Notes: generated from the sequence alone by a model not told the origin. DNA of 64,000 nt from Marinobacter sp. 2_MG-2023 (GCF_030546935.1 NZ_JAUOPH010000001.1:186001-250000); one strand, 5' to 3'. Positions 9,132 to 19,904 are shown, counted from the first letter of the stretch. Numbers and translations are program-made.

Positions 9132-9596
9132 AAGGTTCCTTTCTCGGGTGGTATAGCTGGTGATACGAGCGGGATTGAACGACTCCCTGAATGCTGTTAT
9201 ATTCCGGCGTGATCTGTCGTTTGTCTACGGCCTGACCAATTCGAGTCAGAAGCCGGAGCGGCAGAAGTATACCGACACTATTCAAGAGTTTGAACGCCGA
9301 ACGCCCAATCACTATCGGGCCCGGCGCAAGAAATGCTTCCGAAGCGCCAGGGAATACCCGCTCAAAAAACGGCGAACTGGCACCGGAATGATTGCAACCG
9401 TGCGGAAAACCGCCGGGCGATATCGCGAAGATTCACTGCCATGCAAGGCCGGGCCGTCCAGCTTACGAATAAGACGTGAGACCCAGGCACTTGTGTGAAC
9501 CTGAAAACGGATTATATGCGCCAACAGACACGAACCCTACGCGACACTTCCCTGCCAGCAGGCATTAGGGATGTCGGCGGTGGTCTCAGATCAACA

Positions 9597-9623
9597 GGAT
9601 CTTACCCCAACAGGGTATGATCC
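9597..9623 (+). ncRNA. Leader hairpin with symmetrical T-T mismatch upstream of rne
   Basis: Arms ggatc (9597-9601) and gatcc (9619-9623) pair. A T-T mismatch (9602 and 9618) is followed by taccc (9603-9607) pairing with gggta (9613-9617) around the loop caaca. The interrupted stem is reminiscent of the E. coli rne hp2 element recognised by RNase E, but no family match was tested. Confidence 0.6.
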
Positions 9624-9701
9624 GTCTGTCCGTCGCTTGGCCTCTGATTCAGCGGGGCCCGCGGCACGCACATCCTGCTTCGCAGATGCGACGCCCACTG
9701 G

Positions 9702-9730
9702 TTTTCTGTCAAAATTAAACGACAGGAAAA
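9702..9730 (+). ncRNA. Hairpin covering the rne ribosome binding site
   Basis: The arm ttttctgtc (9702-9710) pairs with gacaggaaaa (9721-9730), with one bulged G and a 10-base loop. The right arm contains aggaa, the only purine-rich site before the rne ATG at 9741. Folding would hide it, giving a direct route to translational control of RNase E. Confidence 0.55.
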
Positions 9731-9740
9731 TCCTCTTTCC

Positions 9741-12700
9741 ATGAAAAGAATGCTTATTAATGCAACTCACCCAGAAGAGTTGCGCGTCGCCCTGGTTGAC
9801 GGCCAGCGCCTGTTCGACCTCGATATCGAATCCAGCTCCCGTGAACAGAAAAAATCAAACATCTACAAAGGGCGCATTACCCGTGTAGAACCAAGCCTGG
9901 AAGCAGCTTTTGTTGATTTTGGCGCCGATCGTCACGGCTTCCTTCCCTTGAAGGAAATCTCCAGAGATTACTTTAAAAAATCTCCGGGACAGATCGAAGG
10001 CAAGGTCAATATCAAAGAAGTGGTTTCCGAAGGCCAGGAAGTGATCGTTCAGGTCGACAAGGAAGAGCGTGGCAATAAAGGCGCCGCCCTCACCACTTTC
10101 ATCTCCCTTGCTGGTCGCTACCTCGTCTTAATGCCCAACAATCCTCGCGCAGGCGGCATTTCACGTCGCATTGAAGGCGAAGAACGAGCCCAACTCAAGG
10201 AAGCGATGAACAGCGTGCAGGTGCCCAAGTCCATGGGCATCATCGTGCGCACCGCGGGTATTGGCCGTACCTCCGAGGAACTTCAATGGGACCTCGATTA
10301 CCTGGTGCAGTTCTGGGAAGCCATTACCCAGGCAGCAGGAGAGCGCAAAGCGCCCTTCCTTATCCACCAGGAAAGCAACGTCATTATCCGTGCCGTTCGT
10401 GATTACCTTCGCCAGGACATCGGAGAGGTATTGATCGACTCAGAAAGCGTTTACGAGGACGTACTGAACTTCGTCCGCGCAGTCATGCCTACGTTCGAGA
10501 ACAAGATCAAGCTGTACAAGGACGAAATCCCCCTGTTCAGCCGCTACCAGATAGAAGGCCAGATCGAAACTGCATTCCAGCGGGAAGTCCGGCTCCCTTC
10601 TGGCGGCTCTATCGTTATCGATCCTACCGAGGCCCTGGTGTCTATCGACATCAACTCCTCCCGAGCCACCAAAGGCCAGGATATAGAAGAAACTGCCTTC
10701 CAGACTAATCTGGAAGCAGCAGAAGAGATCGCCCGCCAGCTACGCCTGCGCGATATGGGCGGCCTGATTGTAATCGACTTTATCGACATGACCCCCGCAA
10801 GACACCAGCGCGAAGTCGAGCAAAAGATGCGCGAAGCGCTGGAAATCGACCGGGCCCGGGTTCAAGTAGGCAAAATCTCCCGCTTCGGCCTGCTCGAAAT
10901 GTCCCGCCAACGGCTGAGACCTTCGTTGGGCGAAACCCGTAGCGAAGTGTGCCCCCGCTGTGAAGGCCAGGGCACAATTCGTGGTATCGAATCTCTGGCG
11001 CTGAGCATTATGCGCCTGATCTACGAAGAATCCTCTAAAGAAAAGACCGGCGAAGTACGGGCCATCGTGCCAGTATCAGTAGCTACTTTCCTGCTGAACG
11101 AAAAGCGCAAACAACTCGCGGATATCGAAGCGCGCCAGGAAGTCAGCGTCGTGATTGTGCCGGTTCCTCATATGGAAACACCGCACTTTGAAATTCTGCG
11201 TATGCGCGATGATGAAACAGCGCCAGAGCATATTTCAAGCCACCAGGTAGCGCAGGAATACAGCGAGCGCGAAGAAGAGGTGCTTGAAGTTCCCGCAGCA
11301 GAAAAGCCAGTTCGTGAGCAGGCGGCAGTCAGAGCTATTCGCCCGAGCGCCGCCGCACCGACTGCAAAAGCTGAAGAGGTCAACGTCTCTGAAGAGCAGG
11401 ACGACGGACTGTTCCGTCGCATTGGTCGCAAGATTGCGTGCTTCTTTAACAATGAGGAAGAGCAGCCGACCAATGCCCGTGACAACTCAGAAGCCAGAAG
11501 CGGAGACCAGCGTAATCAAGCGCGCCAGGATCGTCGCAAAACACGCGTAGCGCGTGATGGCCAAAGCTCTAGCGGCAACAATCGCACCGGTAACGAGCGC
11601 CGTCAGGGCAATAACCAGGCAAACCGCAGCGATGATAACCGCTCGCGGGGACGCAACCGCAACGACGATCAGAACCGTTCAAACCCGAATCGCCAGAATG
11701 CCAATAAAGGCGCCGAGAACAAAGGCTCTGACAACCGTGGTGACGATAATCGCAGGGACGGGCGTAAAGAAGGCCAGAGCCGCGGCCAAAACCGCAACCG
11801 GCCCCAGCGCGACAACAGAAATAACGGCGATCAAAAAGACACAAATCAGCAGGAAGCCCGTCAAAAGGCACCGACAACCGAAAAATCCGGTTCTGATGAA
11901 AGCCGTCGTAAGCCGCGCCGCCCACGTAATCGGGACGGCTCATCGTCCGAGGCTCCCGCTTCCAGCCCTGCAGCTCGCAAGAATGCACGCAATGAGAAGC
12001 ATCAGAAAGATACTCAGCCTGAAAGAAGCCGGGATAACGCCAGTGCGGATGTGAAAACACCTACCGCGACGGAAAAGAGCGCAGATCAAGCCAGCGCAAA
12101 ATCCCAAGCGGCCTCACAGAGCCAAAAGAAGCAACCGGAACAGAAGGCATCCGCTGAGCCTAAACCGGCACAAAAAACCGAGACCGTCACTGACACGGCT
12201 AACGCCGATGCTGCTACTGACAAGACGAAACTGGCCTCGGCACCTAAACCTGAAGAACAAGAGGCTCCGGAAGCTCCTAAGCCCGCAGTCAAGGCCCCTA
12301 CCGATGCCCCCGTTCAGGCAGAACCAACTGCGCAAGCGGAAGCACCGGTAGCCAAGCCGAAAGCAGCACCCAAGGCCAAGACACCTGAGCCTGAGGCAAA
12401 AGCTGCGGTAAGCGAGGAGACGACCGCAGAAACCACTCCGAAACCGGCCGATAAAGTCAGTGGGGCTACTGAGGCGAGTAAACCCGCTGCCGGGGATAAA
12501 GCGCCCTCAGCTCCTGAAAAAGAGCCTTCAGCCGCGGATAAAAAGCCCTCAGCCCCGGGTAAAGAGCCCTCAGCCCCGGAAAAAGAACCTTCAGCTGCGG
12601 TAAAAGAGCCTTCAGCTGCGGATAAAAAGCCCTCAGCAGTGGAAAAAGAGCCTTCGCTTTCAGCCGAGACTGAACAAAAGCCGGCAGCCGAAGCAGAGAA

Positions 12701-13049
12701 AGCACCGGTGGTGCCCGAGAAGCCTTTAGCCAAAGAAGACGAAAAAGAACCTTCAAACGCCGAAGCAAGCTCTTCTGAAGACGAGAGCAAAGCCGCTCCT
12801 GCTGCGAAAAAGCAAAGGTCAGTACCCGCCAGAAGCCGGAGAAAAACGCCAGCAGCGGATAAATCTGCAGAGAAAGCACCTGAAGACAAGCCTGAGGCCG
12901 AACCGACCAAGGCTGCTTCTGAAGCTTCAGAAAAGCCTGTAGAACAAGCGGTGGCTCCGGTAACACCCGGTCGCGCTTACAACGACCCGCGCGAGGTTCG
13001 TAAACGCCAGAGAGCAGCTGAAGAAGCAAAAAAGTCCGGGGGTAACTAA
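9741..13049 (+). CDS. rne: Ribonuclease E
   Basis: A 1102-residue endoribonuclease E, scaffold of the RNA degradosome. The catalytic half matches E. coli numbering: S1 domain about 36-120, catalytic D303 (VSIDINSS) and D346 (VIDFIDMT), and the zinc-link cysteines C404 and C407 in CPRC. Residues about 555-575 ([14 protein letters not shown]) form an amphipathic segment like the E. coli membrane-targeting helix. An Arg/Asn/Gly-rich RNA-binding stretch follows (about 590-740), then a long Lys/Glu/Pro/Ala-rich tail with PSA-type repeats (about 918-975), ending in a basic [13 protein letters not shown] motif shared with RNase E of related bacteria. RhlB, enolase or PNPase sites cannot be located by eye. 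Confidence 0.98.
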   Translation: MKRMLINATHPEELRVALVDGQRLFDLDIESSSREQKKSNIYKGRITRVEPSLEAAFVDFGADRHGFLPLKEISRDYFKKSPGQIEGKVNIKEVVSEGQEVIVQVDKEERGNKGAALTTFISLAGRYLVLMPNNPRAGGISRRIEGEERAQLKEAMNSVQVPKSMGIIVRTAGIGRTSEELQWDLDYLVQFWEAITQAAGERKAPFLIHQESNVIIRAVRDYLRQDIGEVLIDSESVYEDVLNFVRAVMPTFENKIKLYKDEIPLFSRYQIEGQIETAFQREVRLPSGGSIVIDPTEALVSIDINSSRATKGQDIEETAFQTNLEAAEEIARQLRLRDMGGLIVIDFIDMTPARHQREVEQKMREALEIDRARVQVGKISRFGLLEMSRQRLRPSLGETRSEVCPRCEGQGTIRGIESLALSIMRLIYEESSKEKTGEVRAIVPVSVATFLLNEKRKQLADIEARQEVSVVIVPVPHMETPHFEILRMRDDETAPEHISSHQVAQEYSEREEEVLEVPAAEKPVREQAAVRAIRPSAAAPTAKAEEVNVSEEQDDGLFRRIGRKIACFFNNEEEQPTNARDNSEARSGDQRNQARQDRRKTRVARDGQSSSGNNRTGNERRQGNNQANRSDDNRSRGRNRNDDQNRSNPNRQNANKGAENKGSDNRGDDNRRDGRKEGQSRGQNRNRPQRDNRNNGDQKDTNQQEARQKAPTTEKSGSDESRRKPRRPRNRDGSSSEAPASSPAARKNARNEKHQKDTQPERSRDNASADVKTPTATEKSADQASAKSQAASQSQKKQPEQKASAEPKPAQKTETVTDTANADAATDKTKLASAPKPEEQEAPEAPKPAVKAPTDAPVQAEPTAQAEAPVAKPKAAPKAKTPEPEAKAAVSEETTAETTPKPADKVSGATEASKPAAGDKAPSAPEKEPSAADKKPSAPGKEPSAPEKEPSAAVKEPSAADKKPSAVEKEPSLSAETEQKPAAEAEKAPVVPEKPLAKEDEKEPSNAEASSSEDESKAAPAAKKQRSVPARSRRKTPAADKSAEKAPEDKPEAEPTKAASEASEKPVEQAVAPVTPGRAYNDPREVRKRQRAAEEAKKSGGN
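12492..12660 (+). repeat. PSA-x-x-KE/KK decapeptide-like repeats within rne
   Basis: In frame with rne, a unit of about seven residues of the form KEPSAxx or KKPSAxx (for example [28 protein letters not shown]) recurs about eight times in a row. The DNA repeats the pattern agccctcagc or agccttcagc every 21 bases. It lies in the disordered C-terminal scaffold, a place tolerant of length change. Confidence 0.8.
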
Positions 13050-13052
13050 AGG

Positions 13053-13595
13053 ATGTTGTCCGATTCCGACATTGAAGCTCTGGAAGACATTCTCTTTGCC
13101 GAGCCATGGGGGGATGAAGCACTCGACTTTTTCGGCTTCCATGGCGCAGTTTGCGCCAGCGTTGTAGGGCCAACGAAGCTGAGTGTCGAAACGGTGTTTC
13201 GCCTGGTTACAGGCACCGATGAGACACCCGGCGGTGGAATTCCTGAAACCTTCCGTCAGTGCGTTACACAGCTGGCAGCCAGCATGGTCAAGGCGCTGGA
13301 TATGGGCCAGGCTCTGGAGCTACCAGAACCGGAGGATGGTGATCCGATTAACGCTCTGGAAAACTGGTGCGCGGGCTTCGTGGACACCTTCCTGGAAAAC
13401 GAGGATGAGTGGTTGGATGCTGCCAGCGAACAGGACACCGCCGACCTGATGGTGCCCATGCTGACGTTGTCGGGTCTTTTTGACGACGAAGACTTCCAGA
13501 ACGTCCGCAACAGCGAAAAACTGTCACGTCAGATGGCCGACGCTATCCCCGACTCGCTAACTGACTTGTACCTGCTGTTCCACGCGCCGGATTAA
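13053..13595 (+). CDS. YecA/YgfB (UPF0149) family protein
   Basis: A 180-residue acidic alpha-helical protein. The two family segments are visible: FFGFHGAVCASVVGP at about 26-40 and WCAGFVDTFLENEDEW at about 109-124, together with a closing LFHAPD. The role of UPF0149 proteins is not well established. The ATG lies three bases past the rne stop, so it is probably translated from the rne message. No SEC-C zinc motif is present at the C-terminus. Its stop overlaps the convergent rnm gene by four bases. Confidence 0.85.
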   Translation: MLSDSDIEALEDILFAEPWGDEALDFFGFHGAVCASVVGPTKLSVETVFRLVTGTDETPGGGIPETFRQCVTQLAASMVKALDMGQALELPEPEDGDPINALENWCAGFVDTFLENEDEWLDAASEQDTADLMVPMLTLSGLFDDEDFQNVRNSEKLSRQMADAIPDSLTDLYLLFHAPD

Positions 13596-14470
13596 ACTCG
13601 CGCGTCAACGCCAGGAACCTGCCTGAAATGATGCCAGACCGGCTCCAGCCCGTCTGGCATTTTCATAATCCGGCCAAGCTCACACCAGGGGCCCCCCGGA
13701 AAGTGGAAATCACTGCCCTGGGAGGCTAACAGCTTTTCCCGCCTACACAGCTCAGCCAGAAACCCGAGATCCCCACTGGATTGTCCTGACGTGGACACCT
13801 CAATAGACTGCCCTCCAGCTCGCCGGAAATCAGCAACAAGATCCCGGAGTTTCGTTGCAGTAAGCTGGTACTTCCGGGGGTGAGCCAACACAGCGAGTCC
13901 GCCGGCCGAGTTAATCCACTGCACGACCTCCTGCAGCTCTGGCCAGTAAGCCTTGACGTCACCCACCTTTCCACTGCCCAGATAGCGCTTGAACGCCTGC
14001 GCGGCATTTTTCACGATACCTGCTTCCACCATTACTTTCGCGAAGTGCGGGCGCCCGGGAACATCACCGCCGGATTCGGCGACGGCACGATCAAGTAAAT
14101 CCGGAATGGCAAGCTTGTTGAGACGCTCAGCAATCATGGCAGCCCTTGCCCAGCGATTGCGGTTCTGCTGCTTCAGTGCCTCGAGGAAATGGGTATTACT
14201 GATATCAAAGTCCAGACCAACGATGTGGATTGTATGGCTCCGCCATAAACAGGAAAGCTCAATACCCGGAACCAGTACTACACCATTGGCTTCTGCTGCA
14301 GCCTGCGCCTCTTCCAGGCCATCAATCGTATCGTGATCTGTGAGCGCAAGGTGCGTGACCTTTTGATCCGCAGCGCGGACCACCAACTCCGTAGGCGTGA
14401 GCGCACCATCTGATGCGGTGCTATGGCAATGCAGATCAATGCACAAAACAGGGTCTTGCGGTATAGTCAC
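13592..14470 (-). CDS. rnm: PHP-domain 5'-3' exoribonuclease RNase AM (YciV/TrpH)
   Basis: A 292-residue PHP-domain phosphoesterase. Metal motifs in order: DLHCHSTASDG near residue 12, LTDHDT near 43, PGIELSC near 68, LAHPRKY near 195 and QGSDFHFPG near 251. The E. coli homologue removes 5'-terminal nucleotides from short RNAs and matures 5' ends of 5S and 23S rRNA. The start is GTG at 14470 with gga at suitable distance; no ATG is available nearby. Neighbouring yciI is divergent, an arrangement also related to the trp region in other genera. Confidence 0.9.
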   Translation of the reverse strand: MTIPQDPVLCIDLHCHSTASDGALTPTELVVRAADQKVTHLALTDHDTIDGLEEAQAAAEANGVVLVPGIELSCLWRSHTIHIVGLDFDISNTHFLEALKQQNRNRWARAAMIAERLNKLAIPDLLDRAVAESGGDVPGRPHFAKVMVEAGIVKNAAQAFKRYLGSGKVGDVKAYWPELQEVVQWINSAGGLAVLAHPRKYQLTATKLRDLVADFRRAGGQSIEVSTSGQSSGDLGFLAELCRREKLLASQGSDFHFPGGPWCELGRIMKMPDGLEPVWHHFRQVPGVDARV

Positions 14471-14599
14471 AGAAATTCCAGCGTGAAGTGAGTGGCAGTA
14501 TGCGCCTGAACCAGCTTACGCAGGCCAGGAGCAACAGTGTATCAGCCATTCCGCTGCATGCATTATTAATCGGTAGCTGCCACAAAACCGGAGAGCAGT

Positions 14600-14899
14600 A
14601 TGTACTACGCCATTATCAGTGAAGATATCGACAATAGCCTGCCTCTGCGCCAGGCAGCCAGACCCGCCCACCTCGAACGACTGCAGCAACTCAAGGCCGC
14701 AGGTCGGCTCCTGGTAGCAGGGCCCCACCCTGCTGTCGATACGGCTGATCCGGGTGAAGCAGGTTTCTCGGGCAGCCTCGTAGTTGCCGAGTTCGACTCC
14801 CTGAGTGCAGCACAGGCTTGGGCAGACAGCGACCCCTATGTTGATGCTGGCGTTTATCAGAAAGTGACGGTTAAGCCCTTTAAAGTTGTACTGCCCTGA
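14600..14899 (+). CDS. yciI: YciI-family protein
   Basis: A 99-residue ferredoxin-like-fold protein. [10 protein letters not shown], the conserved H in RPAHLERL at 24, and [22 protein letters not shown] match YciI. A catalytic role has been proposed for the His and Asp of the family but the substrate is unknown. The ribosome site ggagag sits six bases before the ATG. Confidence 0.93.
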   Translation: MYYAIISEDIDNSLPLRQAARPAHLERLQQLKAAGRLLVAGPHPAVDTADPGEAGFSGSLVVAEFDSLSAAQAWADSDPYVDAGVYQKVTVKPFKVVLP

Positions 14900-15023
14900 A
14901 ACAACTGAACCTGATCCATGAGCTTATTGTAATGACAGCGCGCTTGAATGGTCGCAGATCTGTGACAAAATTGTTGCTTTAGTAGTTACTCTCTTCCAGA
15001 ACCACCCTTTTAACCTGAACACC

Positions 15024-15710
15024 GTGGGAATATTGCCAGTGACGCTTTTTCGCCTTGCCATCAGTGCGCTTTTTATCCTGTCTTCTATTGCCGCTGCTCA
15101 GGCAAGAACCGTTTGGGTTGATGACCAGCTTTATCTTCCTGTCAGGTCCGGTGCCGGCTCCCAATACCGCATCATTGAGAACGCGGTTCCCAGCGGCACC
15201 GCTCTGGAAGTTATTGAAACGTCAGACTCAGGCTATACCCGCGTGCGTACCCCTAAAGGCAACGACGGCTGGGTTTCAAGCCAGTACATCAGCGATACGC
15301 CGATTGCCGCAGATCGGCTGAAAACTGTAAGCAGGCAACTTGAGCAGGCCCAAACTGAGCTATCCTCTCTAAAAGCGCAGCTATCAGAAGTATCCAATGA
15401 AAGAGACTCATTGAGTAACGCGGAAACTACCTTATCTACCCGCACCGAGGAGTTACAGGAAGAGCTCAGGCGCATCAAGAGCATTTCTTCAGATTCGATC
15501 AACCTGAAGCGTCGGAACGGCGAGTTGTTGGGTGAGAATCAGAAGCTGCGTAACGATCTGGAAGTGTTAACCGCAGAGAACGAGCGGTTGGAAGCCAGCA
15601 AAGAATCAGACTTCATGCTCGTAGGCGCCGGTCTCGTGCTCGGAGGGGTATTCCTCGCTTTGGTTATTCCGATGCTCAAACCGACAAGAAAAACCGATAA
15701 CTGGGCGTAA
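15024..15710 (+). CDS. SH3-domain, coiled-coil, membrane-anchored protein (TIGR04211/YgiM type)
   Basis: A 228-residue protein with an N-terminal signal or anchor (about 5-27, ending AQART), a bacterial SH3 domain (about 28-92: LYLPVRSGAGSQYRII and DGWVSSQYIS), a coiled coil (about 97-190) and a C-terminal membrane segment (about 195-217) followed by a short basic tail. This is the TIGR04211/YgiM layout, a periplasmic SH3 domain held by a C-terminal anchor. The start is GTG at 15024; a second GTG five codons on is also possible. The PilZ gene begins five bases after its stop. Confidence 0.88.
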   Translation: MGILPVTLFRLAISALFILSSIAAAQARTVWVDDQLYLPVRSGAGSQYRIIENAVPSGTALEVIETSDSGYTRVRTPKGNDGWVSSQYISDTPIAADRLKTVSRQLEQAQTELSSLKAQLSEVSNERDSLSNAETTLSTRTEELQEELRRIKSISSDSINLKRRNGELLGENQKLRNDLEVLTAENERLEASKESDFMLVGAGLVLGGVFLALVIPMLKPTRKTDNWA

Positions 15711-15715
15711 ACGCT

Positions 15716-16006
15716 ATGAAGGACTATTCAGAAAAGCGTGACTTTCATCGAATGCAGGTTGAGTCGGAAATCGAGATTACCGACAGCAAGGGAAATGTTT
15801 TTACAGGCACCTGCAAGGATCTGAGCGCAACAGGAATGCAGCTGCTTGTAAGAAACCCGGTAATGGTGGGGGAAGAGCTGAGCACGGTGCTCCATCCGAG
15901 CAACGATCAGTTCCCTCCGCTGGAGACGATCTGCGAGGTAATCCGGTGCGAGCCGGAGGGTGAGGGTTTCTTGCTGGGAACCAATATCAGCGAAGTCACC
16001 CGCTAA
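15716..16006 (+). CDS. PilZ-domain protein
   Basis: A 96-residue single-domain PilZ protein. RDFHRMQVESEIEI near residues 8-21 supplies the arginine-containing first c-di-GMP motif, although the spacing differs from the classical RxxxR (it reads KRDFHR), and DLSATGMQLLV at about 37-47 supplies the D/NxSxxG motif. It probably binds c-di-GMP. It is translationally coupled to the SH3 protein upstream. The effector partner is not evident. Confidence 0.9.
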   Translation: MKDYSEKRDFHRMQVESEIEITDSKGNVFTGTCKDLSATGMQLLVRNPVMVGEELSTVLHPSNDQFPPLETICEVIRCEPEGEGFLLGTNISEVTR

Positions 16007-16022
16007 CCTCCCCTCACGCCTG

Positions 16023-16046
16023 CCCCTGGCTCCGAAAAACCAGGGG
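16023..16046. terminator. Hairpin between convergent PilZ and rraA genes
   Basis: cccctgg (16023-16029) pairs with ccagggg (16040-16046) around a 10-base loop; outer bases ctgcc and ggcag can extend it. There is no T-run on the plus strand, so it is only a weak terminator candidate. Confidence 0.4.
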
Positions 16047-16054
16047 TAAGGCAG

Positions 16055-16534
16055 TTAAACCAACGGCTTTTCTGACACGATGATGCCGTTGTTATCAGCG
16101 TATACATAGTGGCCCGGACGGAAGGTCACGCCATGGAATGTCACAGGCACATCCAGATCGCCTAGCCCGCGCTTTTCACTTTTCCGAGGGTAAGTAGCCA
16201 GCGCCTGGACCCCCAGATCCGTTTTGCCGATCTCGTCAACATCCCGCACGCACCCATAGATGATCAACCCTGCCCAACCATTGCTGGCCGCTTTTTCAGC
16301 GAGCATATCGCCCAGTAGCGCGTGGCGCATGGAACCGCCACCATCAACTACCATAACGCGACCATTGCCAGGCAAGCCAACCTGCTCTTTCACCACAGAG
16401 TTGTCTTCAAAGCACTTTACGGTAACGATTTCGCCACCGAAGGCCTTTATACCACCATAGTTATTGAAGCCAGGTGCGACCACTTCAACTTCCGGAAACT
16501 CATCACACAAATCCGGGGTAATAATCGTTGTCAC
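16055..16534 (-). CDS. rraA: RraA-family protein
   Basis: A 159-residue RraA-fold protein. Motifs: TPDLCDEFP at the N-terminus, [21 protein letters not shown] at about 60-80, and [12 protein letters not shown] at about 91-102. E. coli RraA binds RNase E and masks its activity; related proteins are 4-hydroxy-4-methyl-2-oxoglutarate or oxaloacetate-cleaving aldolases using the same G-D-x-x and R-D residues. The length and sequence favour the regulator group. The start is GTG at 16534 with aaggag nine bases upstream. It lies 30 bases after ppsA on the same strand. Confidence 0.92.
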   Translation of the reverse strand: MTTIITPDLCDEFPEVEVVAPGFNNYGGIKAFGGEIVTVKCFEDNSVVKEQVGLPGNGRVMVVDGGGSMRHALLGDMLAEKAASNGWAGLIIYGCVRDVDEIGKTDLGVQALATYPRKSEKRGLGDLDVPVTFHGVTFRPGHYVYADNNGIIVSEKPLV

Positions 16535-16564
16535 CTTATCGCTCTCCTTACGTACAGAGTTAAA

Positions 16565-18937
16565 TCAGTCGATTTTTTCATCGGCCAGGAAGAACCAGGT
16601 ATCCAACACCGAATCCGGGTTAAGGGATACAGTATCAATGCCCTGATTCATCAACCACTTTGCAAGATCGGGATGGTCCGATGGTCCTTGACCACAGATG
16701 CCGATGTACTTGCCTGCTTTTTTACAGGCCTGAATAGCACTGGAAAGCAGTATTTTAACGGCCTCGTCCCGCTCGTCGAAAAGGTGCGCAATAATGCCCG
16801 AGTCACGGTCCAGGCCGAGGGTCAACTGAGTGAGGTCATTGGAACCAATAGAAAAACCATCAAAGTGCTCCAGGAACTTCTCGGCCAACAACGCATTGCC
16901 CGGCAGTTCGCACATCATGATTACACGAAGACCATTCTCTCCGCGCTTGAGACCATTCTCAGCCAAAAGTTTGACCACCTGCTCGGCTTCACCGACAGTG
17001 CGCACAAAAGGCACCATAACCTCAACGTTGGTCAAACCCATTACATCGCGTACTTTTTTGAGCGCACGGCATTCCAGCTCAAAACAGTCACGGAAGGTTT
17101 CCGAGATATAACGTGAAGCACCGCGGAACCCCAGCATCGGGTTTTCTTCGTCCGGCTCGTATAAGGTACCGCCGATCAGGTTGGCATACTCGTTGGATTT
17201 GAAGTCAGACAACCGCACGATAACCTTTTTCGGCCAGAAGGCGGCGGCCAGAGTAGAAATACCTTCAACCAGTTTGTCGACGTAAAAATCAACCGGAGAA
17301 CTATAACCGGAGATACGCTTCTCGACGGTTTGCTTGATATCCCTCGGCAAGCCTTCAAAGTTCAGAAGGGCCTTCGGGTGCACACCAATCATGCGGTTAA
17401 TAATAAACTCAAGACGGGCCAGACCAACCCCTTCATTAGGCAGGGACTGGAAATCAAAAGCACGATCCGGGTTACCTACGTTCATCATAATCTTGAACGG
17501 GATATTGGGCATGGAGTCCACGGTATTTTCACGCAGCTCGAAGTCCAGAGCACCTTCGTAGATCAGCCCGGTATCGCCCTCAGCGCATGACACGGTTACT
17601 TCCTGCCCATCCTTCAGGACTTCCGTTGCATCACCACAGCCCACTACTGCGGGGATACCCAGTTCGCGGGCAATGATAGCGGCGTGACAGGTCCGGCCAC
17701 CACGGTCCGTAACAATCGCGGAAGCACGTTTCATAACAGGCTCCCAATCCGGATCTGTCATGTCAGTCACCAACACATCACCAGCCTGCACGCGATCCAT
17801 TTCTTTTATGCTGGTAATGATCTTGACCGGGCCGGCACCAATTTTGTGGCCGATACTGCGGCCTTCCACCAGCACGGTGCCGGTTTCATTCAGCAGGTAA
17901 CGCTCCATTACGTTGGCAGAAGCCCGGCTTTTAACCGTTTCCGGACGGGCCTGCACGATATAAATTTTCCCATCATCACCATCTTTGGCCCATTCAATAT
18001 CCATTGGGCGCTGATAGTGCTTCTCGATGATCATGGCCTGCCGGGCCAACTCTTCGACTTCGGCATCTGAAACACAGAACAGGCCACGCTCTTCCGGGTC
18101 CACTTTAACGGTTTCAACAAGCTGGCCTTCACCGGGTTCGGAGTGATACACCATCTTGATGGCTTTGCTGCCGAGGTTCCTGCGCAAAACGGCTGGCCGG
18201 CCGGCATCGAGTGTGGGTTTATGAACGTAGAACTCGTCCGGGTTAACGGCACCCTGAACAACTGTTTCACCAAGGCCATAGGAGCCTGTAATGAATACAA
18301 CGTCCCGGAAGCCGGATTCAGTATCCAGCGTAAACATAACGCCGCTTGAGGCGGTTTCGCTACGCACCATCTTCTGTATACCCGCAGACAGGGCTACAAG
18401 TTTGTGGTCGAAACCATGGTGAACACGGTAAGAAATCGCGCGGTCATTAAACAAAGAGGCAAACACCTCTTTAACCGACGTGCGAACCTGCTCAAGCCCG
18501 ACCACATTCAGAAAGGTTTCCTGCTGACCGGCAAACGAAGCATCGGGCAGATCTTCAGCCGTTGCTGACGACCGCACGGCGACCGCCATCTGGTCGTTGC
18601 CATTGAGTATTTGCGCGTAGGCATCCTTGAGCGCGACTTCCAGTGCATCAGGAAAGGGAGTTTCGATAATCCACTGGCGAATTTTCGCACCTACCCTGGC
18701 CAGTTCGTTCACATCGTTTATATCGAGGGTGTCGAGGACGTTATCAATCTTGCCCTTCAAGCCATCTTTGGCCAGGAACTCACGGTAAGCATGAGCCGTG
18801 GTGGCGAAACCACCAGGAACCGTTACACCTGCATTGGCGAGATTACTGATCATTTCACCGAGGGAGGCGTTTTTGCCACCTACCCGGTCAACATCGGACA
18901 TTCCCAGGTGATCAAACCAGATTATGTAATCTTCCAA
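16565..18937 (-). CDS. ppsA: Phosphoenolpyruvate synthase
   Basis: A 790-residue enzyme that makes PEP from pyruvate and ATP for gluconeogenesis. The N-terminal nucleotide-binding domain carries [13 protein letters not shown]. The phosphohistidine is in [21 protein letters not shown] near residue 420, and the catalytic cysteine in [11 protein letters not shown] near the C-terminus. Length matches E. coli PpsA (792). The start is TTG at 18937, supported by gggag seven to eight bases upstream; no ATG fits the family N-terminus. Divergent ppsR encodes its regulator. Confidence 0.96.
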   Translation of the reverse strand: MEDYIIWFDHLGMSDVDRVGGKNASLGEMISNLANAGVTVPGGFATTAHAYREFLAKDGLKGKIDNVLDTLDINDVNELARVGAKIRQWIIETPFPDALEVALKDAYAQILNGNDQMAVAVRSSATAEDLPDASFAGQQETFLNVVGLEQVRTSVKEVFASLFNDRAISYRVHHGFDHKLVALSAGIQKMVRSETASSGVMFTLDTESGFRDVVFITGSYGLGETVVQGAVNPDEFYVHKPTLDAGRPAVLRRNLGSKAIKMVYHSEPGEGQLVETVKVDPEERGLFCVSDAEVEELARQAMIIEKHYQRPMDIEWAKDGDDGKIYIVQARPETVKSRASANVMERYLLNETGTVLVEGRSIGHKIGAGPVKIITSIKEMDRVQAGDVLVTDMTDPDWEPVMKRASAIVTDRGGRTCHAAIIARELGIPAVVGCGDATEVLKDGQEVTVSCAEGDTGLIYEGALDFELRENTVDSMPNIPFKIMMNVGNPDRAFDFQSLPNEGVGLARLEFIINRMIGVHPKALLNFEGLPRDIKQTVEKRISGYSSPVDFYVDKLVEGISTLAAAFWPKKVIVRLSDFKSNEYANLIGGTLYEPDEENPMLGFRGASRYISETFRDCFELECRALKKVRDVMGLTNVEVMVPFVRTVGEAEQVVKLLAENGLKRGENGLRVIMMCELPGNALLAEKFLEHFDGFSIGSNDLTQLTLGLDRDSGIIAHLFDERDEAVKILLSSAIQACKKAGKYIGICGQGPSDHPDLAKWLMNQGIDTVSLNPDSVLDTWFFLADEKID

Positions 18938-19088
18938 AGCGTGTCTCCCTTGAATCTGTGAGGCTAAGAATTAAACCGGGCCAGCGGTATCGAGCGCAAA
19001 AATCGGATAACAACCACTGCGGAGTATCGAGCATGGCGTGTATGATACTGTAACCATCGGATTTTACCTAGGGAGCCGGACCAACACC

Positions 19089-19904
19089 ATGAAACGTACA
19101 GCCTTCTTTATCTCCGATGGCACCGGCCTGACCGCCGAGGCCCTCGGTCACAGCCTACTGGCCCAATTCGAAAAAATTGAGTTTGAGCGTATTACCGTAC
19201 CCTATATTGACGATGTTGAAAAAGCCCGGGATATGGTCAAACGCATTAACAGCGCCGCTGAAACCGACGGTACCCGGCCTTTGATCTTCGACACAATCCT
19301 GGACGGCAAAATCCGTGAAATTATCTCGGATGCCCAGGGGTTCATGGTGGATATTTTTGGAACCTTCCTGAGCCCTCTGGAACAGGAATTACAGTCTTCT
19401 TCATCCTATTCCGTGGGCAAGTCCCATGCGATCAATAATGAAGGTGTGTACGAGCGGCGCATACACGCAGTGAACTTTGCACTGGACAACGATGACGGTG
19501 CACGCACGCGACATTACGATGAGGCAGACCTGATTCTTGTCGGTGCGTCCCGCAGCGGCAAAACACCCACCTGCCTGTATTTAGCGCTCCAATATGGCGT
19601 TAAAGCCGCCAACTACCCGATTACCGAGGAGGATCTGCTGGATCAGCAGATGCCAAAAGCTCTACGCCCCCATAAACAAAAGATCTTTGGCCTGACGATT
19701 GAGCCGGAGCGATTAGCCACCATCCGTAATGAGCGTCGACCAAATTCCCGTTATTCGTCCATCCAGCAATGCATGCACGAAATCGAAGAGATTGAATTGA
19801 TGTACCGGCGAGAGCGCATCTCTTTCCTGAATACGACTGCGTATTCAGTCGAAGAAATCTCGACACGCATCATGGTTGCTACCGGCCTGAAGCGAAACCG
19901 ATAG
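19089..19904 (+). CDS. ppsR: PEP synthase regulatory protein (bifunctional kinase/phosphorylase)
   Basis: A 271-residue DUF299 protein that phosphorylates PpsA on a threonine with ADP and removes the phosphate with Pi. [17 protein letters not shown] begins the protein; the P-loop [15 protein letters not shown] lies at about 151-165. The ATG at 19089 fits the family; the frame is open 17 codons further upstream without support. It is divergent from ppsA, the usual arrangement. tatgat at 19041 could be a -10 box. It ends before a strong bidirectional terminator. Confidence 0.95.
   Translation: MKRTAFFISDGTGLTAEALGHSLLAQFEKIEFERITVPYIDDVEKARDMVKRINSAAETDGTRPLIFDTILDGKIREIISDAQGFMVDIFGTFLSPLEQELQSSSSYSVGKSHAINNEGVYERRIHAVNFALDNDDGARTRHYDEADLILVGASRSGKTPTCLYLALQYGVKAANYPITEEDLLDQQMPKALRPHKQKIFGLTIEPERLATIRNERRPNSRYSSIQQCMHEIEEIELMYRRERISFLNTTAYSVEEISTRIMVATGLKRNR

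Larger units (their letters stand above)
9132..9740 (+). promoter_or_regulatory. Long intergenic leader of rne (RNase E autoregulation region)
   Basis: This 609-base gap between divergent rluC and rne holds no convincing gene; a 112-codon plus-strand frame at 9160-9498 has no recognisable product and no good ribosome site. A weak sigma-70-like pair, ttgtgt at 9491 and tatatg at 9513 with about 16 bases between, could start rne. From 9540 to the ATG the sequence is rich in hairpins: 9597-9623, about 9671-9688 (arms cat/ctgc and gcag/atg) and 9702-9730. E. coli rne has a 361-base leader that RNase E itself binds, and pseudomonads have a conserved rne leader RNA; this leader is probably equivalent in function. 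Confidence 0.7.

Noticed and set aside
9160-9498. A small 112-codon gene in the rne leader
   Set aside because: No ribosome site, no family resemblance; the region better fits a structured 5' leader.
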